In this document: positions 10,854 to 21,963 of the stretch, one piece after another
Numbering within the stretch: position 1 is the first letter of the stretch
Layout of the letters: each line of letters opens with the position of its first letter
Position numbers and translations under genes: made by a program
Origin: Vitellaria paradoxa
Lineage: Eukaryota > Streptophyta > Magnoliopsida > Ericales > Sapotaceae
Direction: 5' to 3'
Length of the DNA: 64,000 bases
Assembly (NCBI GenBank): GCA_019916065.1
Contig: CM034237.1
Location: 26,408,340 to 26,472,339, forward strand
The notes under the pieces: model-generated
The model's database searches: none
Told to the model about the DNA's origin: nothing
Seen by the model: the letters and a program-made list of their open reading frames with translations, nothing else

Positions 10854-11873
10854 ATCAGACCAGTTAATGAACAGGGTCTTTATTCATTCTATGCTCCTGA
10901 GATTATTTTCATTAAAAGCACTATAGCTTATAGCTGGAAGCATTCTCGTAGGTAAGCAATTCACTAACCCAAGTATTGAATATGCTATTTTTAATGTTAT
11001 TTGTTTCAATCAGAGGCAAAGGAAAGGAAATTTTGGGACTACATTATTTTAAGTCTCCCATATACGATTATAAATCATGTGGTTTAGAAGTTTAAAAAAT
11101 CCCCACACCTAGGTCTGCACTTCTTTAATTGGGCTGGTGAAAGCAAATGTCTTACACATTCATTAGAATTTTATTATATTGTAATTCATTTGATGTTGAA
11201 CTCTAGAATATATGGTGATGCCTTTGGAGGTTTTGGACATATTGGTTAATAGTTATGAGGCATGTTTGTCGAGTATGGCAAATTTTTATGCATTAATTAG
11301 GGTTTACACTCAAATTGGTACCACTGAAAGTGTATGGTGATCAATAAGTTGAGAATGAAGGATTGTTAGGTTTCATTTCATGCATGGAATAACTTCTTAA
11401 GTCATTTTCTAAAGTTGAATAAGACAAATAAGTTTTAGGAAGCGTATAAGGAGATGGTGTCATATAGACATTCTAAAAATCTAAGTACTTTAAATTTGGT
11501 TATTTATGCTCTTTATAAGGAATGTAAATTGTATGAAAAAATTTTGGTGTTAGATCATATGTTGAAGGATGGGATTATATCCAATGTCGTTGCCTTCAAA
11601 AATTGCTTACAGGTGGGGGTTACAAGAAGGGTAAGGTTGAGCTTGCCTTGAAGCTTGTTAGGTAGATGAGAGACATATTAGGGGGCTATGTTTAACCCAA
11701 TTTAACTATGTATAACTGTCTTATCAATGGCACTGCAAATTAGGATATTTAGCAATTGTAGAAAAAGTTAAGAATGAAATGGTAAGGTTAGTATTGGCCT
11801 CAATGGGAGGACATATGATTTATTGTTAAATAGAAATTTAAGAGCTAGGAATTTGAAGGAGGCATTTAGCTAG
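10854..11873 (+). pseudogene. PPR protein pseudogene (truncated paralogue)
   Basis: The sequence follows the intact PPR gene from its acceptor site to about position 55045, i.e. the N-terminal region and the first four to five PPR motifs. It carries frameshifts, in-frame stops and small deletions. One short frame at 11454-11651 still reads RHSKNLSTLNLVIYALYKEC, equivalent to the second PPR motif of the intact gene. The pseudogene stops abruptly at 11873, where an LTR-like sequence starts. The rest of the gene is not found to the right of that insertion stack, so the 3' half is lost or elsewhere. Confidence 0.88.
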
Positions 11874-13989
11874 TGTCACGACTAGAGGTTGCGTGCACTT
11901 CATCAAAAGGGCACTATAACTAGGAGGTCTTTAGAGTGCAATTGGCCCACTGGCCCGCTACCTCAGATTTGTTGCTTTGGCTTTAGGTGTATTTCATGGG
12001 CTATGATAAACTTCATTGAGTTGTCACTCGACACTTTCCTAATGGGTAAGTTAAGAAACCCATATTTGATTTCTTTTAGTTAAACTTTATTGTATATCTT
12101 CCATTTCAACATGTGATAAAAAGGTCATTCATTTAGTTAATCACTACTAAAATGTGTCATCAGAGATTTGGTTATGCACGAAATCTACCCCACCTGGATA
12201 CTTAGGGTTGTCCAAAGTCCTTTTCTAATCTTTAAAGTTGAATCTCATGTATAATTATCACTATACTTCAACCCGAAATGTGAACAATATGTAAGTGATG
12301 CAGACAAAATATACAAAATATGATATGCAATGGTTGAGCCTTGGTAAGCTACCTATATAAGCTACCTACATATGCAAGTAAGGGGTATTTATTAGCTGGT
12401 GGCTTATTCCACACTTGGCTTGGGCTTCAAAGGGACTTTAATAAACCAGTATCTTTTTCCATATCTGGTTCAAACTTAGGAGAAGCTATAGATGTAAAAG
12501 ATGGCCTACCGGTTATAGTGGTGAATGATATGCAAATACAAAATGCAAGTTGCAAGCTTCTAAATATAGACTTTAATGTGCAAATCATGGTCTAGCGATT
12601 GTGGTGACTAGACCTAGATGATATACTCAAGCTAGTTATATATCTCACGGGGAGTCAAATCGACATAGTTTAGACCTATATTAGTCTAAACTATTCAAGT
12701 GTAGATACAGGCTTCAAGTTTCAAGATGAAAACTTCTATTCTAGACTCATGTAGGCTTCATATTTATAAGATGTGGAATTCAAACTTTAATGAATGTTAG
12801 GCTATTGTTTTATAGGATGGTAGCCTGGTGGCCATAGCAGTCATCATTGACCCAGGGGCAGTCTAACAATATATGCAAATGCAAATGCGTGTTGATATTG
12901 AATTCTGAGAAATCAATTATTGACTTTATGGATAAGACTTAGCATCTTATTCCACACCTAAAACAAAGTGTATAGTCAACATTGATGAATTGGGATCTTA
13001 TTCCATCTCGTGTTCTAATTTCGAGTAAATTGGTATCGTGTATAACACTTATTTAAGCTTCAGGGCTTCTATGACTTGGTGTCCTATTCTACACCTAGGT
13101 TAAGATTTTGGTGAACTAGTATCATTAATGACACCTAATTTGACTTTTATAACTTAACGTTGTATTCCACACCTAAGTTAGGCTCTTAGTGAAGCAGTGT
13201 CGTGGATGACACCTAATTCAGGCTTCTATAACTTGGTGTCATGTTTTACATCTAAGTTAGGTTTCTGATGAATTAGTATCATGAATGACACGTAATTTTG
13301 GCCTTTTTTTTTTTTTAACTTGGTGTCTTATTTTAAACCTAAATTGGGTTTTTGGTGAATGACACCTAGTTTTACTTAGTTCAAGGACCTTATGGTCCTT
13401 AACACTAGTCAAGGAATCACGGGGGCTTTGTGGCTTTTATGAGCATTTGTCGTAAATGATAGCTAAATCAAGCATCTAGGCTTTCATGAACCAATGTTGT
13501 GAATAAACCTAGCTTGGGCATTATCTTAAGGACTTGGTGGTCCTGACCACTAGTCAAGGAATTAGGAAGGGACTTAATAGGTCGGCATTGTGAGTGACAC
13601 TTAGCTCAAGTATCAGTTCAAGGACCTAGTGGTCCTGAGCAGTGGTCAAACAATTAGGACTAGCTTCAATGATCTGGTGTCATGAGTGACAATTAGCTTG
13701 GGTATCAATTCAAGGACCTAGTGGTGCTAACCACTAATGAAGGAATTAGAGGGGTAAATGGTAAAAAGACCTTACTACCAAGGTGGGACCTAATGGACCA
13801 TGTGTAGAGTTAAGGCACAAGGGACCCTAGAGTCTATGTTTGAAGTATTTAGTGTTCATGGTAGATGTCATGCAATGAAAGTTTATCTTTTAGAAATTTA
13901 TGCCTATTAAGGATGACAATTTTACATCTAAGACAGATATTTTATAAGAGGAAAGAACTTAAAATTAAAGGCTTGGACTAATCTAAAAG
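11874..13989 (+). mobile_element. LTR-like sequence E, left part
   Basis: The segment begins TGTCACGACTAGAGG at the break point of the PPR pseudogene. Its other end is proposed at 26190 (ATTCGGGACGTAACA). Removing the three elements inserted into it leaves about 4.4 kb. The termini are TG...CA and a motif near the right end is shared with LTRs A, B and C. The flanking pentamers (GCTAG left, CATCA right) do not match, so the two ends may come from different elements or a deletion may have occurred. It holds a 90-bp tandem array at 12930-13760 and no credible gene; the 84-codon frame at 12341-12595 has no recognised domain. Confidence 0.45.
12930..13760. repeat. degenerate tandem array, unit about 90 bp
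   Basis: Two related subarrays occur. In the first (about 12930-13375) units read roughly ACTTGGTGTC-TATTCCACACCTAAGTTAGG-(G)TGAA-TAGTATCATGAATGACACCTAATTT, about five times. In the second (about 13381-13760) the units contain TCAAGGACCTAGTGGTCCTGA and CACTAGTCAAGGAATTAGG, starting near 13381, 13525, 13618 and 13710, followed by GTGTCATGAGTGACA-TTAGCT. The shared ATCATGA(A/G)TGACA core shows that both come from one ancestral unit. Confidence 0.75.
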
Positions 13990-14738
13990 TGTCACGCCCT
14001 AGATTTTTATAACCCGAATACTCGAGGGTGACTTGGGATTATTTATTTGGGTATAAAAATAAGATGATAACAACACGCTGTCACACCCCAAAATTTTCCT
14101 CCAAACTGGGGTTGACTTGCAATAAAAATTTATGGTATCCAAAATCACTAGTTTATCCTAACCAATATTTATAAGTCATTAGACTGAATCATTTGATGGA
14201 ATTCAACTACAAGGCACAAAATAAAGATAGAGAATAGTATTACATAGCCATCTAAGCGTCCCAACCATGTGATTAACATTACATATCAAATAAAAGTAAC
14301 TAGGCTAAACTTAATGATTACAATCATCCAACAATTATTATTACAGACCATAATAATAAAAAAAGTCTTCTAGCACTGTGCAAGAAAAAAAATAGATAAC
14401 TCTTCTGATGGAATATTTAAGAGAAATTAATCTCTTTCTAACTCATCTTCAGTATCCCTGTGCTTAATATCCTGAAAAAAAATATTCCCACACAGGGGTA
14501 AGCTACTAAAGCCTAGTAATCAAAATCTCCTAGGTGCCTATATGTAGTGGTCGTAATACTACACTGTATTAGATAACCCAATACAGTGAATGTAATTAGG
14601 TGGCATACTGTTCATGCAATAATTAATTCAATAGATCCCAACTAAATAATGTAAATTATACTTACAACGGTTCGATGAGACCGTTACTGCAACTACTATT
14701 TTATTTACGCGTCAAATAGTTTAATGTTGTTATTTGGA

Positions 14739-14815
14739 CCACAATGAAATCGGTGTTGCAGTGGTAGGGATCTCAGATTCAGATTTTTAAGGTCTCAGGA
14801 TCAAAACCTGTAGCG
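14739..14815 (+). repeat. tRNA-like segment within solo LTR F1
   Basis: GTTGCAGTGGTAGGGA resembles a pol III A-box and GGATCAAAACC a B-box. The F2 copy (39530-39603) has the better B-box GGGATCAAACCCC. This could be an old SINE trapped in the LTR family before the two copies separated. Confidence 0.4.
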
Positions 14816-15574
14816 ATATAGGTTTCATATATTATTTTTTTTATAAAATATTCATCAAAAGGAATTAAATATAATTAAATAATTTCAACACATTATTTAT
14901 ACATAAGCAAAAAAGGTTGCCAGTCATAGTAAAATTTGGTAAAGGAGTTTAATCAAAATATTCCTAGGATAATCATACTCCTATCCTCCTCTACCCCCAG
15001 CTTTGGGAACCAGTGACTTTACGGGCTTAGCATTCAATGCATTCCGACGGTGTCACCCACGAAAAACCTAGCCGTCGCGACCGGCTATCTGACTGGCTAG
15101 GTCAGAAGGGAGCATCTCCCAAATAAAATGCTTATGTTCCCATCTCCATCTAAAAGGCCATTTCTATCCACCCATCACCCCATTACCAAAAATAACTTTA
15201 GCACCGAGTGCCTTAATTTCTTCTCACCCTTTTTACATTTCTAAGGGTACCTTGTATGGAAATAAGACATTTTTAATAACAACCGGCAATGTTCCTGGGT
15301 GATGAATCATAAGTGGGATTATTAAGTCACAAGAAGTATTTTTTTAAGTACTTTATCTAAATCCATAATTTAATAATAATTCTCAATAAATCAAAGATTT
15401 AACATAGTCACCAATATTATTATCACAAAGGTAAGTACTACATGTAAATTAACAAGTAGTAAGTAGCTAAAAATAATTTAGAATTCGAATTAGTATTTTA
15501 GTTAATTGTTTTAACAAGTTTGCCGTACTACCTTTGATAAGAATAAAATTATTTCTAATGGTATATTAATTAAG

Positions 15575-15665
15575 CCGAGGTTGGCAGCTTAGTGGGCGGG
15601 CGACCCTAATTGCAATTTGAAGTCGCAAGTTCGAACCTCATTGACTGCGATCTTGGTTTTTGCCT
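15575..15665 (+). repeat. tRNA-derived SINE-like segment within F1
   Basis: GGCAGCTTAGTGGGCG resembles an A-box and AGTTCGAACCTC is an exact-looking B-box, followed by TTTTTGCCTCTTTTTTC. In F2 the corresponding place (40378-40440) keeps the B-box half but lacks the A-box half. Confidence 0.5.
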
Positions 15666-17876
15666 CTTTTTTCTTTTTATTTTATTAATTTATGGAATAT
15701 AAAGATAATAAATAGCTTTTTGGACTTTATATTTAATTTTTAAAAAAATTATAAGTTTTTATTTTATTCTTATCTGGATAGTATAGTACATCAATTGAAC
15801 AATTAAGCCAATGTGAGATTACAAAACTAATTCATTCTAAACTTTTGATTTGGTTGGAGAATAATAATATTATTCAAAATAATTTGAATAAATTCTAATC
15901 ATCATCTTATTTATAAACAAACCCTTATCATAGGTTTTCGGCTTCAAGATATCCATAAATGTCCATAGAATTATTCCAATGTTTAGGAAGGTATTCACCT
16001 AATCATAAAAATATAGTTATATAACTTGCTAGGTTGACAAAACAATACCCAAAAAAAAATCAATTAAAATAGATCAAATTCATTTAAGGAAGACCAAATG
16101 AGGAAAGAATAAGTCCATTGTTCCATTTGGGCATTTTATCAAATACTTGGTTCTACTTAGCCATTTTAGTTTGAATAAGTCATCCAACTATTCATGATGA
16201 AACTCATTGTCTAAGTCAGTTATAATAAATATTAGAGTGTCAAATAATACATAATATCTAGTTTAAAATAATTTCATATCAATTGGAAAATAACTAAGTA
16301 GCATTAACTTAACAGTCCACTTCGGTATTTCATCAATTAGTATAAGTGTTTTACTAGATTAGGCCTTGTGAACAAAATTACACAAATAAATTATTAACAT
16401 AACTTTAACTAACAGAGGGTGATTGGGAATTTAAATAAATCTTTAAACATAAAATTAAAAAAATCCAAACAAGCATCAATTAAAGGTTAAGTAGAAATAG
16501 CAGTTTAGAAGAAAATTCATTTACAATAGAGCAGAACTCCAATATCTATAAACTTTATATTTGTAGAAACTAGACTTTAAGACCTACAACTTTCATGTTT
16601 TACACTTTTTAAAATTCTAAGGTTTAAAGATGAAAAACAGCCTTGAATTCAATTTGTTCAGATGATACAGTTTTACATGTACTCAGTATTTTGGGCATAA
16701 CTTTTGACTCACAACTCAGATTGATGCAAATCTTTTTGGGTTAGAAAGAAACTTAAAGGGTTACAACTTTTATGTTTTAGCCAAAGCCTAATTCTACCGT
16801 TTTAGGGGTCAGAAGCACATCAGAAGTTACAAATAGAGAGCTGTTAACATGCTGAGCTACATCAGCAAAGTTTCGGCTTCCCTACCCCCAATATACGGGC
16901 ATTTTTTTTTATCACAATCAAGTTTCATACTTCAAACCCAAAAAAAATACTTTAGCTTCAAATTGAAGACATCAAATACATTTTTAGGAGGTTTGTCATC
17001 CTACCTCAATAAAGATATTGATGACCAAGTTTGAAAAGGAAAAAGGAGTTGAGCTTTGAACACCACACAATTGGAAAGTTCCAAGCCTTTCTTCTTCCTC
17101 CAAGCCACACCGAATCTCCAACCACACTAAAATGATTTTTTTCTTTTTTTCTCTCTTATTTTTTTTTCTTTGAAGGCACACAAATTTATAAGAGAAAGTA
17201 TCGGTAAAGAAAAACAACCTTTACTTCCTAAACTTGAAAGCCAATAAAGAAGGATCACTTTAGGTAACATGATCCAAGAATCATGCTTTGCCTTTTTGAC
17301 TATCTAACCACATCATTTAAGAGAGGTATTGGGGGAGATGTATGGAGGTGGCATGATCTGGGAATCATGCTAACTTTTTGACTAATTAAACAAAATGCTT
17401 TAAGTCTTTAAATCATGCTAGCTAAATTATTTGAAAGAATGCTTTAAAGTCATCAATGTAAGGTCTTCTTTTTGACTAATAAACTAAATAATTTGAGAGA
17501 TGTGAGAGATGTATGGAAGAAAGGATAGAAGATAATGAAGTTTGCCGGGAAATGATTTAGAGCTACTATTCATTAGTCAACTCAGTGAGTGATAAAGTGA
17601 GTTGAAGTGAGTTGAGGTAAGTCAAAGAAAGGGTTGACCCATGGGTTAATGGGCTTGGGTTGAACCAAATAGGTAATTGGGCTAGGAATTGTTTAGATAA
17701 AAGTTTAGAAATTCTACATTAAACTCCCACATAGGGTGAAATTAAATCCAAAATTCTTTCTAACTAATTTTATCATTCCAAAAATTTTCAAATGCTCAAT
17801 TTTCTAGATTTTTTTTTTACTATAATAAATATCACCACCACACTTAAGAAAAAAAAAATTAGGTTATTACAAAAAG

Positions 17877-18300
17877 CATTCCTACTCATTGAAGTTTTCA
17901 CTCACTAAAGTGAATTCTCTAAATTTAGTCAAGTCTTTAATTCTATGTTCAGTGTTAACCCAAGTGGTCACATCATACATGTGCATAGTGTCTTGGCATG
18001 GCATGACATGTTATGATGATGTTAGATATGCATATCTTTAAAGACTTCAACTCATATAGTATGGAATTGTCTACCTTATTATTTTGGAAATTTTAGGTTG
18101 GAACAAGAGAATTCTATCTATTCACACTTCCATATCATCCAGGACTAGTAAGGGAGCATTTTACATATCTTTGGAGTATTTTTGCCAATTTTTTTTCTCA
18201 TCACTCGTGCCATTTTATGCCATCTTTTGAACTCTGGACTATTGTCACTTTTACATTCATATAATTTTAAGGGAAATTACAAGTTCTTGGCCTTCAAAAT
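17877..18300 (+). mobile_element. LTR-like sequence E, second part
   Basis: This stretch lies between solo LTR F1 and element D. It includes a roughly 75-bp block (18163-18236, CTTTGGAGTA...TTTTGAAC) that recurs in diverged form at 21996-22070 on the other side of D. No gene is seen. Confidence 0.4.
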
Positions 18301-21143
18301 TGTCACACCCCAGATTCTATAAACCGAGTATGTGAATATGAAAATTCGTAATTTGCTGATAAAGATCCCAATCAGTCAACCACAATCACAAAATAATAGA
18401 AGGCAAGATAAACAGAACGAGGAAACCCACAAAGGGAAACCTCAAACAAAACTTTCACTAAAATCAAACGTTGGTTACAAACTCAAACTCTCGATAGATC
18501 GACTCCTCGACTCTATAATCTATTGACATTTGCTCGACTCCTTAATTCACCAACATCTTTAGCAAAAGCCCTTCGACTCCTTGAAGGCACAACACCAAAT
18601 CCTCGGCTAACTCATGTGCTGAATCCTCAGCTCCTCCAACGATTCGAACTCCTTCAAACCACAAAGACATAAGAAAGCTTGGCTAAGCAATTGAGAGAAC
18701 GTTCTAACTTTTCTAGCTCACAAGCTTGATGTATATTCTCTCTATCTGTAACCTTGAAGACGCCTAGAAGATATATATAAAGAAATTGAGGCAGCTAAGG
18801 TTCGAAATAGGTTGAAAGAAGTACCTCGCGAAAGGGCGCACCCGCGGCCTTCCCGCGGCTTTCTTGCGAATTAGTACGGTCTTCCCGCATGGCTAATTCT
18901 CCATGTTGAGCTCTCGGTATCTTCCCACGCCTAACCACGATCTTCTCGCGGGCTTCCTACGTAAATTAGGTCTGGCACTTATTTGACTTCTTCAGGACTA
19001 CTAGCCATTATGAAAACAATTCCTCTAAGACCTTTTAGAATTCTATTCAACTTAAGACTCTAGTGCCTTAGCCTGCACTAAGTCTAAAGTACAAACATTT
19101 CTCTTTGATCATGGATTTGCCAATTTACAATATTTGGTCTTAATAGAATAAACGAGCACATCATACATCATTTAACATTTGCCCTGCTACACATCAGAGC
19201 CATGCACACACGCTATAGAGCAATATAAAAATAAATAAATAAATGAACTCATACTTAAATTTAAATAAATGCCTTAGTCAAACCAACTAAGCACAAAGCT
19301 CTAAAGAAAAACTACACACCTCTAAAACTAAACCAAACAATCTTCCAAAAACTAAATAAAGGTAAATATATTCACCTCGCAAATAAAGGCTTATTACAAT
19401 TTATCAAAACAATTTTCTAAAGAAATCTAATGTAATTAGATAAAAATAAATAAATTTCTAATTTCCATGTTGAGAAGGTCTAGTACCTGACTCAAAATCA
19501 TTTCCTGCATCACAAGTTGTGAAGAGATAAGCCCTAATACCACATGTCCTTGGAGCCCTAATAATAATATAAATGCAATAATGCCCTAGTATGCTACTAA
19601 ATGAAACACCTTAGCACAAGTAACAATCTCAAATAAGAAATTAAATTTATTTATTAATTCCTCTTCTTTACAACTTAATCATATTAATACCACATAACAC
19701 ATCAAAAGAAAACATTTTGATCTCAAGGTACTACTGCTTGGTTGTCTTGTTTATCAAGAGAAAACAATTTGATCTTAAGGTACTGCTACTCGGTTGTCTC
19801 ATAGAAGTAGGACCCAACCAATATATACCATTCTTTGGTGTCTGCTTGGTTGTCCCGTAGTTGTCCCGTAGAAATAGGACCCAACCAATATACACCATCT
19901 TTCCTTGTCTGCTTCCTACCCCGAAGCCTTAGGAATATAATATGCCACCCTTAGGCATCTGCATCGTTTGTAGGTTACTAGCCTACTGGACTCGATTACT
20001 ACCCCTGTGCAGGTTTCGGGGACTTTCAACCCTTGGATACGTATACCCAATATTTTCAGTACCCCTCAATCCAAACAAAACATAATATCAAAATTTTCAC
20101 ATACTAAGTCACTTCACAAGTTACTCGACATACCAACTTAAGCATTAAAAGTATTATTAGTATATTAAATTCTTAATTACAAAACTTTTCAGAAAAGACC
20201 TCCTCTGATTGTGATTAATGTGGGTGATCTGTGCATATACATATATGCAAAATTCACTTTAACAACTTACGGAAGGTCTTTTGTAATCAATGCATTTAAT
20301 AAAAGCTTATATGTAATCAATATATTTAATATGAGCATATATGTATACATAACGTGTAACTAAATGACTAATAATTTAATTACTTTCAATCATTCAATGG
20401 CAGCATAATGTGTAAACTAATAACTTTATAAAGTAATAAATTTCATCAAAGACTATATTTTCCTTAACTACCAAACAAATATAAGCAGAATATTCCTTCT
20501 ATCTAGACACCATTCTTAAAATCTCTCTCTCACACATGCATATATATATATATATATATATGTTAAAAGGCTAGATATTGGTTTTTTGGCCCCTAACCTG
20601 GCGTATGGAAGCAATGAAGAATAAATGGATAAATGAGTGAGCCCACATGTCACAAACACCAAGAAAGAAATAGGTCAATCTCAACCCACAATCACTGGTT
20701 GCTAAACTAGATAATAACAAAGCCTTCGATTTGCCAAATTGATGCAACGTCTTACCGGAGGAAGAGAGAAATTTCGGCAAGAAAGAGAGAAAGAGAAAAA
20801 AAAAATGAAAAATAGTGGGAAGGAGAGATAATGAATTTCTTGCCAGAACAGAGAAAGGCTGCGGACTAGAATAGTGGTAAAAGAGTGTATGGTAGTTTTT
20901 TTTTTTTTTAAACAATAAATATAACATCATAAATATATGGCAATAAAATTTCTACCATAATAATTTAATTTATTACCTATCACCCCAAGGGTTTAAGAAA
21001 ATTTTATATTTTTCCTAAATTTTTTAAAATCCTACCAAAGGTTACCAAAATTCAAACTTTTAAATGCAACCCCAAAAATTTAAATAACAAACTTAATTTA
21101 TAAAAAAATAAATTATAAATCAAACTAAATTTGGGTCATTACA
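18301..21143 (-). repeat. 3' LTR of element D (2.8 kb)
   Basis: The plus strand reads TGTCACACCCCAGATT at the left and TTTGGGTCATTACA at the right; in the sense direction the LTR begins TGTAATGACCC. It carries a GC-rich cluster of CCCGCG/CTTCCCGC motifs at 18828-18965 and the conserved two-hairpin module at 19970-20013. A TA run occurs at 20540-20560. The open frame at 20571-20930 is low complexity and not a gene. Confidence 0.82.
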
Positions 21144-21155
21144 TCCTACCCCCTT
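21144..21155 (-). other. polypurine tract of element D
   Basis: The minus strand reads AAGGGGGTAGGA directly before the LTR start TGTAATGACCC, the expected place and composition for the plus-strand primer. Confidence 0.75.
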
Positions 21156-21545
21156 ACAAAAATTTCATCTTTGAAATTTAGGAGACAAATAAAAGAAAAT
21201 TAAGAAAACAACTTAGGATACCTATTCTACATATCTGCCTCTCGCTCCTAGATCGATTCATCAATCCTATGGTGCTTCCACAACACCCTAATAAAGGGAA
21301 TAGTCTTCCCTCAAAAACAACTGCAAAGGGTCTAGGTTATACTTCTGAAGCATAAATACATGAAACACCTCGTGCATTTTTGAAAACCACGGTGGCAAAG
21401 CCAGGCGATAAGCCACCTTTCCAACCTTGGTCAAAACCTCAAATGGGTCAATATACCTCGAGGACAACTTCTTGCGCCCAAAACGAAACTGACCCTTCTG
21501 TGGTGAAACTTTCAAGAACATATGGTGTCCTACCTCAAAACCTTT
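21156..21545 (-). pseudogene. integrase C-terminus and chromodomain remnant of element D
   Basis: The frame at 21288-21521 reads RFGRKKLSSRYIDPFEVL and VAYRLALPPWFSKMHEVFHV, the conserved end of chromovirus integrase (GPF/Y region). Further downstream on the minus strand, in other frames, VLWKHHRIDESIWEREADM and FKDEIFV match the usual chromodomain and gene end, just before the polypurine tract. This places D in the chromoviruses, Tekay/Del-like in my reading. Only this tail of pol survives. Confidence 0.87.
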
Positions 21546-21963
21546 GGGTTGCCACAGATTGATGCAACGTCTTAGCAGAGGAAGATAGAAATTTTGGCAA
21601 GAGAGAAATAGAGAGAGAAAAAAAAAGAAAAATAGTGGGAAGGAAAGATAAAGAATTTATTACCAGAACAAAGAGAGGTTGTGGGCTAGAATAGGGGGTA
21701 AAAGAGCGTATGCTAGGTTTTTTTTTTAACACAATAAATACAACATTATATATATATATAGCAGTAAAATTTCTATCCTAATAATTTAGTTTATTGCCTA
21801 TCATCCCAAGGGTTTAAGAAAATCTTATATTTTCCCTAAATTTTTTAAAATCCCATCAAAGGTTACCAAAATTCAAACTTTTAAATGCAACCCAAAAATT
21901 TGAATAACAAACTTAATTTATAAAAAGATAAATTATAAATCAAACTAAATTCAGGTCATTACA

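Larger units (their letters stand above)
9380..11873. repeat. diverged segmental duplicate of about 52430-55045
   Basis: Read by eye, the two segments align throughout: a gypsy LTR with its inner edge, about 820 bp of intergenic sequence, an intron 3' splice region and the first part of a PPR gene. The LTR-to-exon distance is almost the same (10037 to 10854 and 53160 to 53975). Copy 1 is interrupted at 11873 by an LTR-like insertion that begins TGTCACGACTAGAGG. On the left, similarity extends about 50 bp past the LTR edge into the gypsy leader and then fades. Confidence 0.82.
13990..17871 (-). repeat. giant solo LTR F1 (3.9 kb) with target duplication AAAAG
   Basis: The element runs from TGTCACGCCC to GGTTATTACA and is flanked by AAAAG at 13985-13989 and 17872-17876. 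It matches 38791-42453 over its whole length with many substitutions and small indels. No gag or pol reading frame exists. A TATA-like TTATAAATT lies on the minus strand near 17184-17196 and has a counterpart in F2, so the sense strand is probably minus. TG...CA ends with a 5-bp duplication and no interior identify it as a solo LTR. A short non-autonomous element is the alternative. Confidence 0.83.
18301..21963 (-). mobile_element. collapsed chromovirus-type gypsy element D (LTR, integrase tail, LTR fragment)
   Basis: On the minus strand the order is a 5' LTR fragment (about 21556-21963), a short remnant of the integrase C-terminus and chromodomain, a polypurine tract and a complete 3' LTR (18301-21143). 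The 5' LTR fragment repeats about 20735-21143 of the 3' LTR. More than 4 kb of gag-pol and most of the 5' LTR are therefore missing, with the junction at TTGCCA near 21550. The outer pentamers (AAAAT before 18301, TATAT after 21963) do not match. Confidence 0.82.

Noticed and set aside
12930..13760. CRISPR-like array
   Set aside because: Units are contiguous diverged tandem repeats without uniform spacers, in a plant nuclear context.
20571..20930. 119-codon minus-strand frame with hydrophobic and Ser-rich stretches
   Set aside because: It lies in the LTR of element D, is low complexity, and part of it recurs in the second LTR fragment at 21535-21732.
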